From positions 62,001 to 126,000 of the forward strand of contig JAWWOO010000081.1 in NCBI GenBank assembly GCA_033851545.1: 64,000 nt of DNA, read 5' to 3'. The DNA comes from JAWWOL01 sp033851545 (GTDB taxonomy: Bacteria; Actinomycetota; Actinomycetes; JAWWOL01). The notes below the pieces were generated by a model. The model ran no database searches. It was not told the DNA's origin and worked only from the letters and a program-made list of their open reading frames with translations. This document shows positions 46,869 through 55,341 of this stretch, in pieces; position 1 is the first letter of the stretch, and each line of letters begins with the position of its first letter. A program made the position numbers and the translations under genes.

Positions 46869-48686
46869 TTAGTCCCGCGGAAGGCCCGACTGGTCGGGCC
46901 CGCCGACGTGCGGCGCGGCGATCTCGCGCCAGCGGGAGGTGATCGGCAGCCGGCGGTCGCGGCCGAACGCCTTCAACGTGGTCTTGGGACCCGGGGGGTA
47001 CTGCCGGCGCTTGTACTCAGCGCCATCGACCATCCGGATGACGCGCTCGACCAGCAGCGGGTCATGCCCGGAGGCGATCAGCTCGTCATGCCCCAGGTCC
47101 CGCTCGATGTAGTCGTCGAGCAGCGCGTCGAGGATCTCGTACGACGGCAGGCTGTCGGTGTCGAGCTGGCCGGGGGAGAGCTCGGCCGACGGTGGCTTGG
47201 TGATGCTGTTCTCCGGGATCGGCGGGGTCTCGCCGCAGCGGAGGGCCTCGGCGTTGCGCCACCGGCACAGCTCCCACACCAGCGTCTTGAAGACGTCCTT
47301 GATCGGGGCGAAGCCGCCGGCGGAGTCGCCGTACAGGGTCGAGTAGCCGGTCGCCAGCTCGCTCTTGTTGCCCGTGGTCAGCACGAGGTGGCCGTGCTCG
47401 TTGGACAGTGCCATCAACGTGGTGCCGCGGACCCGGGCCTGCAGGTTCTCCGCGGCCAGGCCGTGCAGCCCACCGGTCTCCTCGAGCGCATCGTGGTAGG
47501 CAGCAACCATCGGCTCGATCGGCACGACGGTGTACGAGATCCCTTGGCGTTGTGCAAGTTCGCGCGCGTCGTCGACGGAGTGGTCGCTCGACCAGCGGCT
47601 CGGCAGGCCGAGAGCGAAGACCCGCTCGGGTCCGAGCGCGTCGACAGCGATGGTCGCCACCAGCGCCGAGTCGATGCCGCCGGACAGGCCGAGGATCACC
47701 GTACGGAAGCCGTTCTTCGTCACGTAGTCCCGGGTCCCGGTGACCAGGGCCGCATAGACCTCCTGGCGCACGTCCACCGGGTCGAGGACAGGGGCGGCAG
47801 CGGGCAGGTACGACGCGACCGGCGTCGCCGACAGCTCGGTTCGTCCGATCGTCATCGTCGTGCCGTCGAGCACGTCGACCGGGCCCTCAACCGTCTCGGA
47901 GCCGGTCGGCAGGTCGAGGTCGAACACCAGCAGCGTCTGCTCGAACTGCGACGTCCGGGCCACTACGGTGCCTTCGGCGGTCACCGCCAGCGAGCCGCCG
48001 TCGAAGACCAGCTCGTCCTGCCCGCCGACCTGGTTGACATAGACCAGCGCGGCGCCCGCCTCGCGCGCACGGCGGCCGGCCAGCTCCGAGCGGTAGCCCA
48101 CTTTGCCTTGCTCGTAAGGAGAAGCGTTGATGCAGACGACGAGGCCGGCCTGCGCGGCGGCGACTGCGGCGATCGGGCCGCCGTCCTGCCACAGGTCCTC
48201 GCAGATGACGATCGCGACGTCGACGCCGTGCAGCCGTACGACCGGCAGGGTGCTGCCCGGCACGAAGTAGCGGGCTTCGTCGAAGACGCCGTAGTTGGGC
48301 AGGTGGTGCTTGGCGTAGCGGACGACCACCCGGCCGCCGTAGAGGAGGGCTGCGGCATTCTGCGGCTCGCGCGCCGGGCGCCCGAGCCGGGGCACGGAGT
48401 TGGGAGCGCGGTCGAGGTAGCCGACCACCGCGGCGATCTCGCCCAGCCCGTCGGCGGCCAGGTCCAGCGCCAGCCGCTCGAGTGCGTCCCGGGCCGCCTC
48501 GACGAACGAGCCGCGGAGCACGAGGTCCTCGGCGGGGTAGCCGGTGAGTGTCATCTCGGGAAAGGCGACGAGGTGCGCGCCCTCGGCGGCTGCCTGCTTG
48601 GTCCAGTCGCGGACGATCGACGCGTTGCCGGCCAGGTCTCCGACGGTGGTGTCGACCTGCGCCAGTGCCACCCGCAGCTGTGCCAC
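46869..48686 (-). CDS. nadE: Glutamine-dependent NAD+ synthetase
   Basis: 605 residues from a GTG with GGAGGAGG upstream. The N-terminal glutaminase (nitrilase) domain has Glu in AFPEMTLTGYP, Lys in YAKHHLPNYGVFDE and Cys in VICEDLWQDGG. The C-terminal synthetase domain has the P-loop LGLSGGIDSAL and ends with the usual RRQYPPGPKTTLKAFGRDRRLPI. It amidates deamido-NAD with ammonia channelled from glutamine. Converges on the second S53 gene, with the repeated hairpin in between. Confidence 0.95.
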   Translation of the reverse strand: MAQLRVALAQVDTTVGDLAGNASIVRDWTKQAAAEGAHLVAFPEMTLTGYPAEDLVLRGSFVEAARDALERLALDLAADGLGEIAAVVGYLDRAPNSVPRLGRPAREPQNAAALLYGGRVVVRYAKHHLPNYGVFDEARYFVPGSTLPVVRLHGVDVAIVICEDLWQDGGPIAAVAAAQAGLVVCINASPYEQGKVGYRSELAGRRAREAGAALVYVNQVGGQDELVFDGGSLAVTAEGTVVARTSQFEQTLLVFDLDLPTGSETVEGPVDVLDGTTMTIGRTELSATPVASYLPAAAPVLDPVDVRQEVYAALVTGTRDYVTKNGFRTVILGLSGGIDSALVATIAVDALGPERVFALGLPSRWSSDHSVDDARELAQRQGISYTVVPIEPMVAAYHDALEETGGLHGLAAENLQARVRGTTLMALSNEHGHLVLTTGNKSELATGYSTLYGDSAGGFAPIKDVFKTLVWELCRWRNAEALRCGETPPIPENSITKPPSAELSPGQLDTDSLPSYEILDALLDDYIERDLGHDELIASGHDPLLVERVIRMVDGAEYKRRQYPPGPKTTLKAFGRDRRLPITSRWREIAAPHVGGPDQSGLPRD

Positions 48687-48840
48687 GACCTGCCTCCTCC
48701 AGATGCCGGTTGGAGCAGGTCCAGCCTAGTCCGCGGCGGTTCCCCGGCTGCGGCCTCTCCCATGACCCAGCGGCTGCGCCAAGAATTCACCAGGCAGGGA
48801 TCGAAATCGTGAAGAACGCGCATTGGGGCGCGCGTAGCAG

Positions 48841-49160
48841 CCATGGGAAAAGGGACCGGTCACGCTAAAAGGACGCAAATCGGCCGATTGAGCACTAGGC
48901 CATTCTGGTTACCGTACGTAGCCGAAGGGCAGGGCCAAACGGGTGACGCACGCGTCAGAGCGTGAACGTCGGTTGCTCTCCGTGGTCATCGGCCCTATCC
49001 TGGGCCAAGTCGAGACACACCGGTGGCGGGGGCTACGGAGATGTTCTCGGCAGCTACCGAGCCGGACTTGAGTAGTTGTTGCTCTCCTTTTTTCGCGGCA
49101 GACACGCGAGATTCGGATGCCCCGCCCGCACGTCAGCAGCCCGCGAGACCACGGAGCGAC
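48841..49160 (+). promoter_or_regulatory. Long structured 5' leader before the malectin-repeat protein (riboswitch candidate)
   Basis: The 474 bases between nadE and the giant secreted protein contain no supportable gene. They do hold AAAGGACGCAAATCGGCC near 48878-48895, a hairpin GGTTAC-CGTAC-GTAGCC at about 48907-48923 and, near 49070-49093, a short GAG/CTC stem followed by TTTTTT, rare in this DNA. GGACGCAAA and the final GTAGCCGAA resemble parts of the c-di-GMP-I (GEMM) aptamer, but the first conserved arm is not recognisable. A regulated leader is possible; the ligand is open. Confidence 0.3.
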
Positions 49161-52100
49161 ATGAACTTGTACCAGCGCCTCACCGCCCGCCGCATCACGA
49201 CGCCGATCGCGGTCGTGGCGGTGGTCACCGCGATGCTGCCCGTGCTTTCCGCAGCTCCTGCGCGAGCCGACAACCCCAGCCTGCACGTCAACTTCCAGCC
49301 GGCGGGCGCCGTCCCGGCCGGCTACACCGCCGACACCGGCGCTGCCTACAACGGCACCAGCGGCTGGCAGGACACGAGTGGCAACCCGATCTCGATGACG
49401 GGCAACACCCGCATCCGCAACTCCGCGTCCTCGCCCGACGCCCGCTACGACACCTTCCTGATCATGCAGCTGCTGCCGACCAGCAGCGGCAACGCGACCC
49501 CCGGCCGCTACGTCGCCGCACTGCCCAACGGCTCCTACGACGTGACCGTCGGCGTCGGCGATGCAGCCGCGACCAACTCCGTGGACGAGATCGTCGCGCA
49601 GCCAGGCACTCCGGACGTCACCACGATCGTTGACCACTACGTGCCGACCGCCGCCAACCCGTTCGCCACGGCGACCAAGCGGGTGACGGTGAGCAACGGC
49701 CAGCTGATCCTCGATGCGACCGGCGGCAGCCAGACCAAGATCGACTTCTTCGACGCCGTCCCGGCCGCCGCGGACACCACGGCTCCGGTCAGCAACATCA
49801 CGCTCTCGGGCACCCAGACCGGCGGAGCCGGCTCACCGTACGTCGGCGCGGTCACCGTCACGGCAAGCGCGACGGACAACGTGGGAGTGACGGCGACCAG
49901 CTACACCGTCGACGGTGGCCCCGCGACCGCGTACACCGCGCCTTTCAGCATCTCCGCCGTCGGCAGCCACACGGTCGTCGTTACGGCGACCGACGCCGCC
50001 GGCAACAACGGCCCGGCAACCGCCAGCTTCACGATCGCCAGCCTGCTGCCGACCAGCGTGCACACCAACTTCCAGCCCGCGGGCACCGTCCCGGCCGGCT
50101 ACACCGCCGACACCGGCAAGCCGTTCAACGGCACCACCGGCTGGACCGACGTCAGCGGCAACCCGCTGGACATGACCGCCAACACCCGCATCCGCAACTC
50201 GGCCAACTCACCGGACGCCCGCTACGACACGCTGCTGATCATGCAGGGCCAGAGCGGCCAGCTCACCCCGGGCCGCTGGACAACGCCGCTGAACAACGGC
50301 AGCTACGACGTGACCGTCGGCGTCGGTGACGCCACCGCGACCAACTCCGTGTACGAGGTCATCGCCGAGCCGGGCACCCCGAACGCCACCACGATCATCG
50401 ACCATGTCACGCCGACCGCAGCCAAGCTGTTCGCCACCATGACCAAGCGGGTCACGGTCTCCAACGGCACCCTGGTGCTCGACGCGACCGGTGGCACCCA
50501 GACGAAGATCGACTTCGTCGACGCCGTGCCCGCCGCCGCGGACACCACCGCTCCGGTCGTCACCACGTCACTCGCCGGCTCGCTCTCCGCCGGTGCCGGC
50601 AGCCCGTACGTCGGCGCCGTCACGGTCACCGCGAGCGCCACGGACAACGTGGCCGTGACCGGCCTCAGCTACACGGTCGACGGCGGCGCCGCGACCCCGT
50701 ACACCGTGCCGTTCAAGGTCTCCACGGTCGGTGACCACACCGTCGTCGTGACCGCCGTGGACGCTGCTGCCAACGCCGGTAACTCCACCTCCACCTTCAC
50801 CATCGGCAGCGTGCTGCCGACCTCGGTGCACGTGAACTTCCAGCCGGCCAGCGCGACTGTTCCGGCCGGCTACACCGCCGACAGCGGCAAGGCCTTCGAC
50901 GGCACCTCCGGCTGGACCGACGTCAGCGGCACTCCGTTGGACATGACCGCCAACACCCGGATCCGCAACAGCGCCAGCTCGCCCGACGCCCGCTACGACA
51001 CGTTCATCATCATGCAGGGCCAGAGCGGTCAGCTGACCCCGGGTCGCTGGAGCACCCCGCTCAACAACGGCACCTACGACGTGACCGTCGGCGTCGGTGA
51101 CGCCACCGCGATCAACTCGGTCTACGAGGTCACGGCCGAGCCGGGTACGCCCAACGCGACCGCGATCATCGACCACGTCACGCCGACGGCGGCCAGCCTG
51201 TTCGCCACGGTCACCAAGCGGGTCACGGTCAGCAACGGCACCCTGGTGCTCGACCCGACCGGCGGCACCCAGACCAAGATCGACTTCGTCACCGCTGTGG
51301 CCGCTGCCGCCGACACCCTGGCGCCGGTGGCCTCGGTCTCGCTGGCCGGCTCGCTCTCGGCCGGTGCGGGCAGCCCGTTCGTCGGCGCCGTCACGGTCAC
51401 CGCGAGCGCCACGGACAACGTGGCCGTGACCGGCATCAGCTACACCGTCGACGGTGGGGCCTCGACCCCGTACACCGTGCCGTTCAAGGTGGCCACGGTG
51501 GGCAGCCACACCGTACTCGTCACGGCGATCGATGCGGCCAACAACGCCGGCACCAGGAGTGCGGCGTTCACCATCGCCAGCCTGTCGCCGATCAGCCTGC
51601 ACGTGAACTTCGCGGCGCAGACCAGCGCGACGCCGGCCGGCTACACCAACGACTACGGCCAGGCCTGGACCGACGCCGCCGGACAGGGCTGGGAGTCCGC
51701 CACCGACGGGACGGCCACCTCGCTGGTCGGCAACGGCCGCGAGCGCAACCTGGTCGCCTCGCCGGACAAGCGTTACGACACGATGATCCAGATGCAGCAG
51801 ACGGCTTCCTCCTCGGGCGGCACGCAGACCCCGGGCCAGTGGGAGGCGGCGCTGACCAATGGCGACTACATGGTGACCGTGGCCGTCGGTGACGCCTCGG
51901 CGACCAACTCGGTCGACCGGATCAACGTCGAGCCAGGCACGCCCAACGCGGCCATCCTGATCAACAACTTCATCCCGGCGGCCGGCAACTACTTCTCGAC
52001 CGTCACCCAGCGGGTCACCGTCTCCGACGGCAAGCTCACGGTCAACGCGACCGGCGGCTCCAACACCAAGATCGACTTCATCGACGCGGTGCAGGCGGCT

Positions 52101-54152
52101 CCGGACACCACGGCGCCGACGGCGACCATCGGCCTGGCCGGCTACCTGGTCTCGCCGAACGTCTACGGCGGCAACGTCGTGGCGACCGTCACAGCGGCCG
52201 ACGAGGCCGGCGGTTCCGGGGTCACCTCGGTCACCTACTCGCTCGACGGTGCGGCAACCAAGGCGTACACCGTGCCGGTCAAGGTGACCGCCCTCGGCAG
52301 CCACTCGATGACCGTCAGCGCCTCCGACAAGTCGGGCAACGTCTCGATCACCACCTCGACCTGGACCCAGCAGGTCGCCAACCTGCCGCAGCTCGTCGTC
52401 ACCTCGGTGGACAGCGTGACCCTGCACCAGGCGGCCCCCCGGCTGGTCTTCTCCGCGGTCAACGGCTTCGATGCCGCACCGGTGCGCTACTTCACCTTCA
52501 GCAACACCGGCACCCAGCCGCTCACCGTCAGCGGCCTGCACTTCGCCGGCACCAACGCTGCGAGCTACGAGCTGGCCGACGGTCAGCCCGCCTCGCTGAC
52601 CATCCCGGCCGGCGGCTCGTCGCAGGTCGGCGTGCGCTTCCACCCGACCATCCCGACCAACTGCCCGACCGCTGCCGCGCTCTACAACATCGGCATCATC
52701 AACCAGGACGCGACGCTGGTCTACACGACCAACGACCCGCTGAACCCGACCGGCTCGAACGCGGTCTCCGGTGTCAACAGCTGCTACGACGGCGGCGACG
52801 CCGAGCCGGTGCTCGACCAGATCATCCAGGGCCTCGGCTACAGCACGATCGTCGACTCTCCCGGCACCGACCGGCGGTTCATCCCGCAGGCCCGCTACCT
52901 GCCGAGCACGGACGAGATCCAGTCGCCGTACTTCGTCGCTGCCGACGCCACCCAGCCGGTCCAGGTGACGGCGCTCGGCCACTACAGCGGACCGAGCCAC
53001 TCGCCGAACGAGCCGGCCGGTTGGTACAACCAGGGCGCGGCGATGTCGTCGAGCTCGACCTGCAACGCCTCCTGCAAGCAGCTGTTCATCTTCCCGGTCG
53101 ACCCGTCCGCGACCAACCTCGGCGAGTCCGAGAAGCTGCTGCCGGTCCCGACCGGTTCGGTCAACGGCGTCACGACGTTCAAGCCGGCCGGCGTGTTCGG
53201 CCTGTACGGCGGCCTCGGCGGCGACTCCAGCTTCACCGACGACGGCCTCAACTGGGGCAACGTCACGCCGCGGATCTACGAGCACAACATTCGGGTGTTC
53301 CTGGCCTACGACGTCAACCGGGTGCTGATCCCGAACACCTACATCCTGGCTGACGACCCGGGCCGCAACCCCGGGGGCAAGAACAACGACTACCAGGACG
53401 TGGTCTTCCTCGTCAGCAACGCCGCTCCGGCGGTGGCGCAGGGACCGCTGATCGGTGCCGCGACGACGACCGACCTGACCAAGGGCGGCACCGTGGGCGC
53501 CGGCTGTGTGGTCGCCGGATTCGACGGGGTGCTCGCCAACACCGGTGGTACGCAGTGCAACACGAGCAGCATCGCCTTCACCGGCGCCGGTCTCGCACTG
53601 ACCTCCGCAGCCGGCCAGCTCACCGCGAACACCCAGCAGAACGGGCTATACAAGTCCTTCGACGCCACCCGCGGACAGTTCACCGTGGACGCCAAGGTGG
53701 TCGGCCCGGTCACGACACTGACCTCCGGCAACCAGCAGATCGGCGCCTGGTTCGGACCTGACCAGAACAACTGGGTCAAGGTCCAGGCCGACCACGTCGG
53801 CGCTGGACAGAACGTCACGATGACCTATCGGGAGAAGGGCACGTCCAGCACGGTGGCCACGGTTGCCGTGCCCGGCCTGGCCACCGCCTCGACGGTCGAC
53901 CTGGTCATCGTCGGCAACACCTCGGTGCCCGACCCGGCCACCGGAAGTGCACACAACTTCCCGCTCGACGAGCTGACCGTCTACTACCGCCTCGACGGCG
54001 GTGCGCTGGTCCAGGTCGGCACCGTGAAACGTCCCACGGACGTCGTGAACTGGTTCTCCCGGATGTCCAAGGCGGGCGTCCTGGTCAGCAACGCGGGCTC
54101 GGTCACGCCGATCACGGCGACGTTCTCCAAGTTCTCGGTCACGGCTCCGTAG
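49161..54152 (+). CDS. Giant secreted protein with four malectin-Ig repeat units
   Basis: 1663 residues, ATG five bases after GGAG, signal peptide to about residue 35 (IAVVAVVTAMLPVLS). Four units of about 257 residues follow, each a malectin-like domain (VNFQPAG, AGYTADTG, TRIRNSASSPDARYDTF, YDVTVGVGDA, TKIDF) plus an Ig-like domain (APVSNITLSG, VTVTASATDNVGVT, YTVDGG, GSHTVVVTATDAA). Residues about 1075-1180 form an abnormal-spindle-like/choice-of-anchor domain (RYFTFSNTGTQPLTVSGLHF); then a 250-residue region of unknown type and a C-terminal jelly roll (FDATRGQFTVDAKV, IGAWFGPDQNNWVKVQ). No catalytic motif. Likely binds carbohydrate outside the cell. Confidence 0.75.
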   Translation: MNLYQRLTARRITTPIAVVAVVTAMLPVLSAAPARADNPSLHVNFQPAGAVPAGYTADTGAAYNGTSGWQDTSGNPISMTGNTRIRNSASSPDARYDTFLIMQLLPTSSGNATPGRYVAALPNGSYDVTVGVGDAAATNSVDEIVAQPGTPDVTTIVDHYVPTAANPFATATKRVTVSNGQLILDATGGSQTKIDFFDAVPAAADTTAPVSNITLSGTQTGGAGSPYVGAVTVTASATDNVGVTATSYTVDGGPATAYTAPFSISAVGSHTVVVTATDAAGNNGPATASFTIASLLPTSVHTNFQPAGTVPAGYTADTGKPFNGTTGWTDVSGNPLDMTANTRIRNSANSPDARYDTLLIMQGQSGQLTPGRWTTPLNNGSYDVTVGVGDATATNSVYEVIAEPGTPNATTIIDHVTPTAAKLFATMTKRVTVSNGTLVLDATGGTQTKIDFVDAVPAAADTTAPVVTTSLAGSLSAGAGSPYVGAVTVTASATDNVAVTGLSYTVDGGAATPYTVPFKVSTVGDHTVVVTAVDAAANAGNSTSTFTIGSVLPTSVHVNFQPASATVPAGYTADSGKAFDGTSGWTDVSGTPLDMTANTRIRNSASSPDARYDTFIIMQGQSGQLTPGRWSTPLNNGTYDVTVGVGDATAINSVYEVTAEPGTPNATAIIDHVTPTAASLFATVTKRVTVSNGTLVLDPTGGTQTKIDFVTAVAAAADTLAPVASVSLAGSLSAGAGSPFVGAVTVTASATDNVAVTGISYTVDGGASTPYTVPFKVATVGSHTVLVTAIDAANNAGTRSAAFTIASLSPISLHVNFAAQTSATPAGYTNDYGQAWTDAAGQGWESATDGTATSLVGNGRERNLVASPDKRYDTMIQMQQTASSSGGTQTPGQWEAALTNGDYMVTVAVGDASATNSVDRINVEPGTPNAAILINNFIPAAGNYFSTVTQRVTVSDGKLTVNATGGSNTKIDFIDAVQAAPDTTAPTATIGLAGYLVSPNVYGGNVVATVTAADEAGGSGVTSVTYSLDGAATKAYTVPVKVTALGSHSMTVSASDKSGNVSITTSTWTQQVANLPQLVVTSVDSVTLHQAAPRLVFSAVNGFDAAPVRYFTFSNTGTQPLTVSGLHFAGTNAASYELADGQPASLTIPAGGSSQVGVRFHPTIPTNCPTAAALYNIGIINQDATLVYTTNDPLNPTGSNAVSGVNSCYDGGDAEPVLDQIIQGLGYSTIVDSPGTDRRFIPQARYLPSTDEIQSPYFVAADATQPVQVTALGHYSGPSHSPNEPAGWYNQGAAMSSSSTCNASCKQLFIFPVDPSATNLGESEKLLPVPTGSVNGVTTFKPAGVFGLYGGLGGDSSFTDDGLNWGNVTPRIYEHNIRVFLAYDVNRVLIPNTYILADDPGRNPGGKNNDYQDVVFLVSNAAPAVAQGPLIGAATTTDLTKGGTVGAGCVVAGFDGVLANTGGTQCNTSSIAFTGAGLALTSAAGQLTANTQQNGLYKSFDATRGQFTVDAKVVGPVTTLTSGNQQIGAWFGPDQNNWVKVQADHVGAGQNVTMTYREKGTSSTVATVAVPGLATASTVDLVIVGNTSVPDPATGSAHNFPLDELTVYYRLDGGALVQVGTVKRPTDVVNWFSRMSKAGVLVSNAGSVTPITATFSKFSVTAP
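49279..52380 (+). repeat. Four tandem coding repeats of about 770 bp
   Basis: Units begin at about 49279, 50056, 50822 and 51595. Units 2 and 3 are the most alike, and stretches such as GTGACCGTCGGCGTCGGTGA and GCCGGCTACACCGCCGAC recur, which points to recent duplication or gene conversion. Unit 4 is the most divergent and lacks the TRIRNS motif (RERNLV instead). Confidence 0.8.
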
Positions 54153-54179
54153 CTTCCGTACGAAAGCTCCGTACGAGCA

Positions 54180-54214
54180 GAGGCCCGGGACGCGCAGGCA
54201 GTGTCCCGGGTCTC
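54180..54214 (+). terminator. Hairpin after the malectin-repeat gene
   Basis: GAGGCCCGGGAC (54180-54191) pairs with GTCCCGGGTCTC (54203-54214) with one G-U pair; the loop is 11 bases. It begins 27 bases past the stop. No T-tract. Confidence 0.6.
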
Positions 54215-54293
54215 CGCGATTCCCCCGAAATTGCGTTGCCCTCAGGACAGGCCGGGTCGCGCTGCCGCTGACCGCACGCGTCTACCGGCCTGC

Positions 54294-55076
54294 TTAGTCC
54301 GGGCCCTCGTCCACCAGGTCGGCGATCGAGTCCACGATCCGGTGCGGGCGGTACGGGAACCGGTCGGTCTCGTGCAAGGCGGTCGACCCGGTGAGGACGA
54401 GGACGGTGTGCATGCCGGCCTCGAGCCCGGCGACGATGTCCGTGTCCATGCGGTCGCCGATCATGCCGGCGGTTTCTGAGTGCACCTGCAGCGTGTTCAG
54501 CGCCGACCGCATCATCAGGGGGTTGGGCTTGCCGACGAAATAGGGCGCGACGCCCGTGGCCCGAGTGATCAGTGCAGCGACGGAGCCCGTTGCCGGCAAT
54601 GGTCCTTCCGGCGAGGGCCCGGTGGCGTCGGGATTCGTCGCAATGAATCGCGCCCCGTTGGCCACGAGGCGGATTGCCCGGGTGATGCGCTCGAAGCTGT
54701 AGGTGCGCGTCTCACCGAGAACGACGTAGTCGGGGTTCCGGTCGGAGATGACATAGCCGGCCTCGTGCAGGGCGGTGGTCAGCCCGGCCTCGCCGACGAC
54801 GAAAGCGCTACCACCGGGCCGCTGTTCGTGGAGCAGACGCGCCGTGGCCAGGGCCGAGGTCCAGATCGACTGTTCAGGCACGTCCAACCCACTGATGCTC
54901 AGCCGGGCGGCAAGGTCACGCGGTGTGTAGATCGAGTTGTTGGTCAGGACGAGGAACGGCAGCTGGCGCCGCCTCAGCTGCGCGAGCCAGCGGTCGGCGC
55001 CGGGAATTGCGTGCTCCTCCCTGACGAGCACGCCGTCCATGTCCATGAGCCACGACTGAATCTCGCGATCGGCCAC
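54294..55076 (-). CDS. HAD-IIA family phosphatase (NagD-like)
   Basis: 260 residues from a GTG with AGGAGG six bases upstream. HAD motif I is WLMDMDGVLVREEHAIPGA, motif II VLTNNS, the lysine in YFVGKPNPLMM, and motif III/IV GDRMDTDIVAGLEAG, with the C2A cap of NagD/AraL-type enzymes between. AraL, a sugar-phosphate phosphatase, occurs in an arabinose operon of Bacillus; here the gene is divergent from an arabinofuranoside-type locus, so dephosphorylation of sugar phosphates is a reasonable inference. The shared upstream region has two LacI-type operators. Confidence 0.88.
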   Translation of the reverse strand: MADREIQSWLMDMDGVLVREEHAIPGADRWLAQLRRRQLPFLVLTNNSIYTPRDLAARLSISGLDVPEQSIWTSALATARLLHEQRPGGSAFVVGEAGLTTALHEAGYVISDRNPDYVVLGETRTYSFERITRAIRLVANGARFIATNPDATGPSPEGPLPATGSVAALITRATGVAPYFVGKPNPLMMRSALNTLQVHSETAGMIGDRMDTDIVAGLEAGMHTVLVLTGSTALHETDRFPYRPHRIVDSIADLVDEGPD

Positions 55077-55262
55077 GGTGTCCTCCTGGGACAGCACCCC
55101 GAGTGGTGGCCCCCCGGCCAGCGACACATACCCCGGGCACCCTCGATGACCGCCCGCAACCCCGGAAAAAAAGATCGGGGCCTGGCAGACAGGAGGCCAG
55201 GCCGTCCCGACATTGCGGTTCGGTAACGGACTCTTGACGGTGCCACCGGTTCGGAGCCATGC

Positions 55263-55280
55263 TGCTGAAACGTTAGAGCA
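55263..55280. promoter_or_regulatory. LacI-type operator, locus 2, site 1
   Basis: TGCTGAAACGTTAGAGCA: arms TGCT/AGCA and core AACGTT are palindromic. Its centre is 46 bases from that of site 2. It lies between the divergent HAD and LacI genes. Confidence 0.65.
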
Positions 55281-55308
55281 AGGTCGGAGTTGCCCTCTTC
55301 CGCACCTC

Positions 55309-55326
55309 TGCTCGAACGTTACAGCA
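55309..55326. promoter_or_regulatory. LacI-type operator, locus 2, site 2
   Basis: TGCTCGAACGTTACAGCA shares TGCTnnAACGTTnnAGCA with site 1, including the central CG usual for LacI sites. It ends 15 bases before the LacI start codon, just in front of the ribosome-binding site, so it should repress the regulator's own gene. Confidence 0.7.
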
Positions 55327-55341
55327 GCCGAAGGAGGTGTC

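Noticed and set aside
48841..48960. Firm call of a c-di-GMP-I riboswitch
   Set aside because: Only the GGACGCAAA segment and a later GCCGAA are similar; the GCAAACC arm and receptor hairpin cannot be placed. Kept as a low-confidence leader instead.
49279..52380. Regular repeats that could suggest an array
   Set aside because: The period is about 770 bp, in frame and inside one gene; these are protein-domain repeats and not a CRISPR array.
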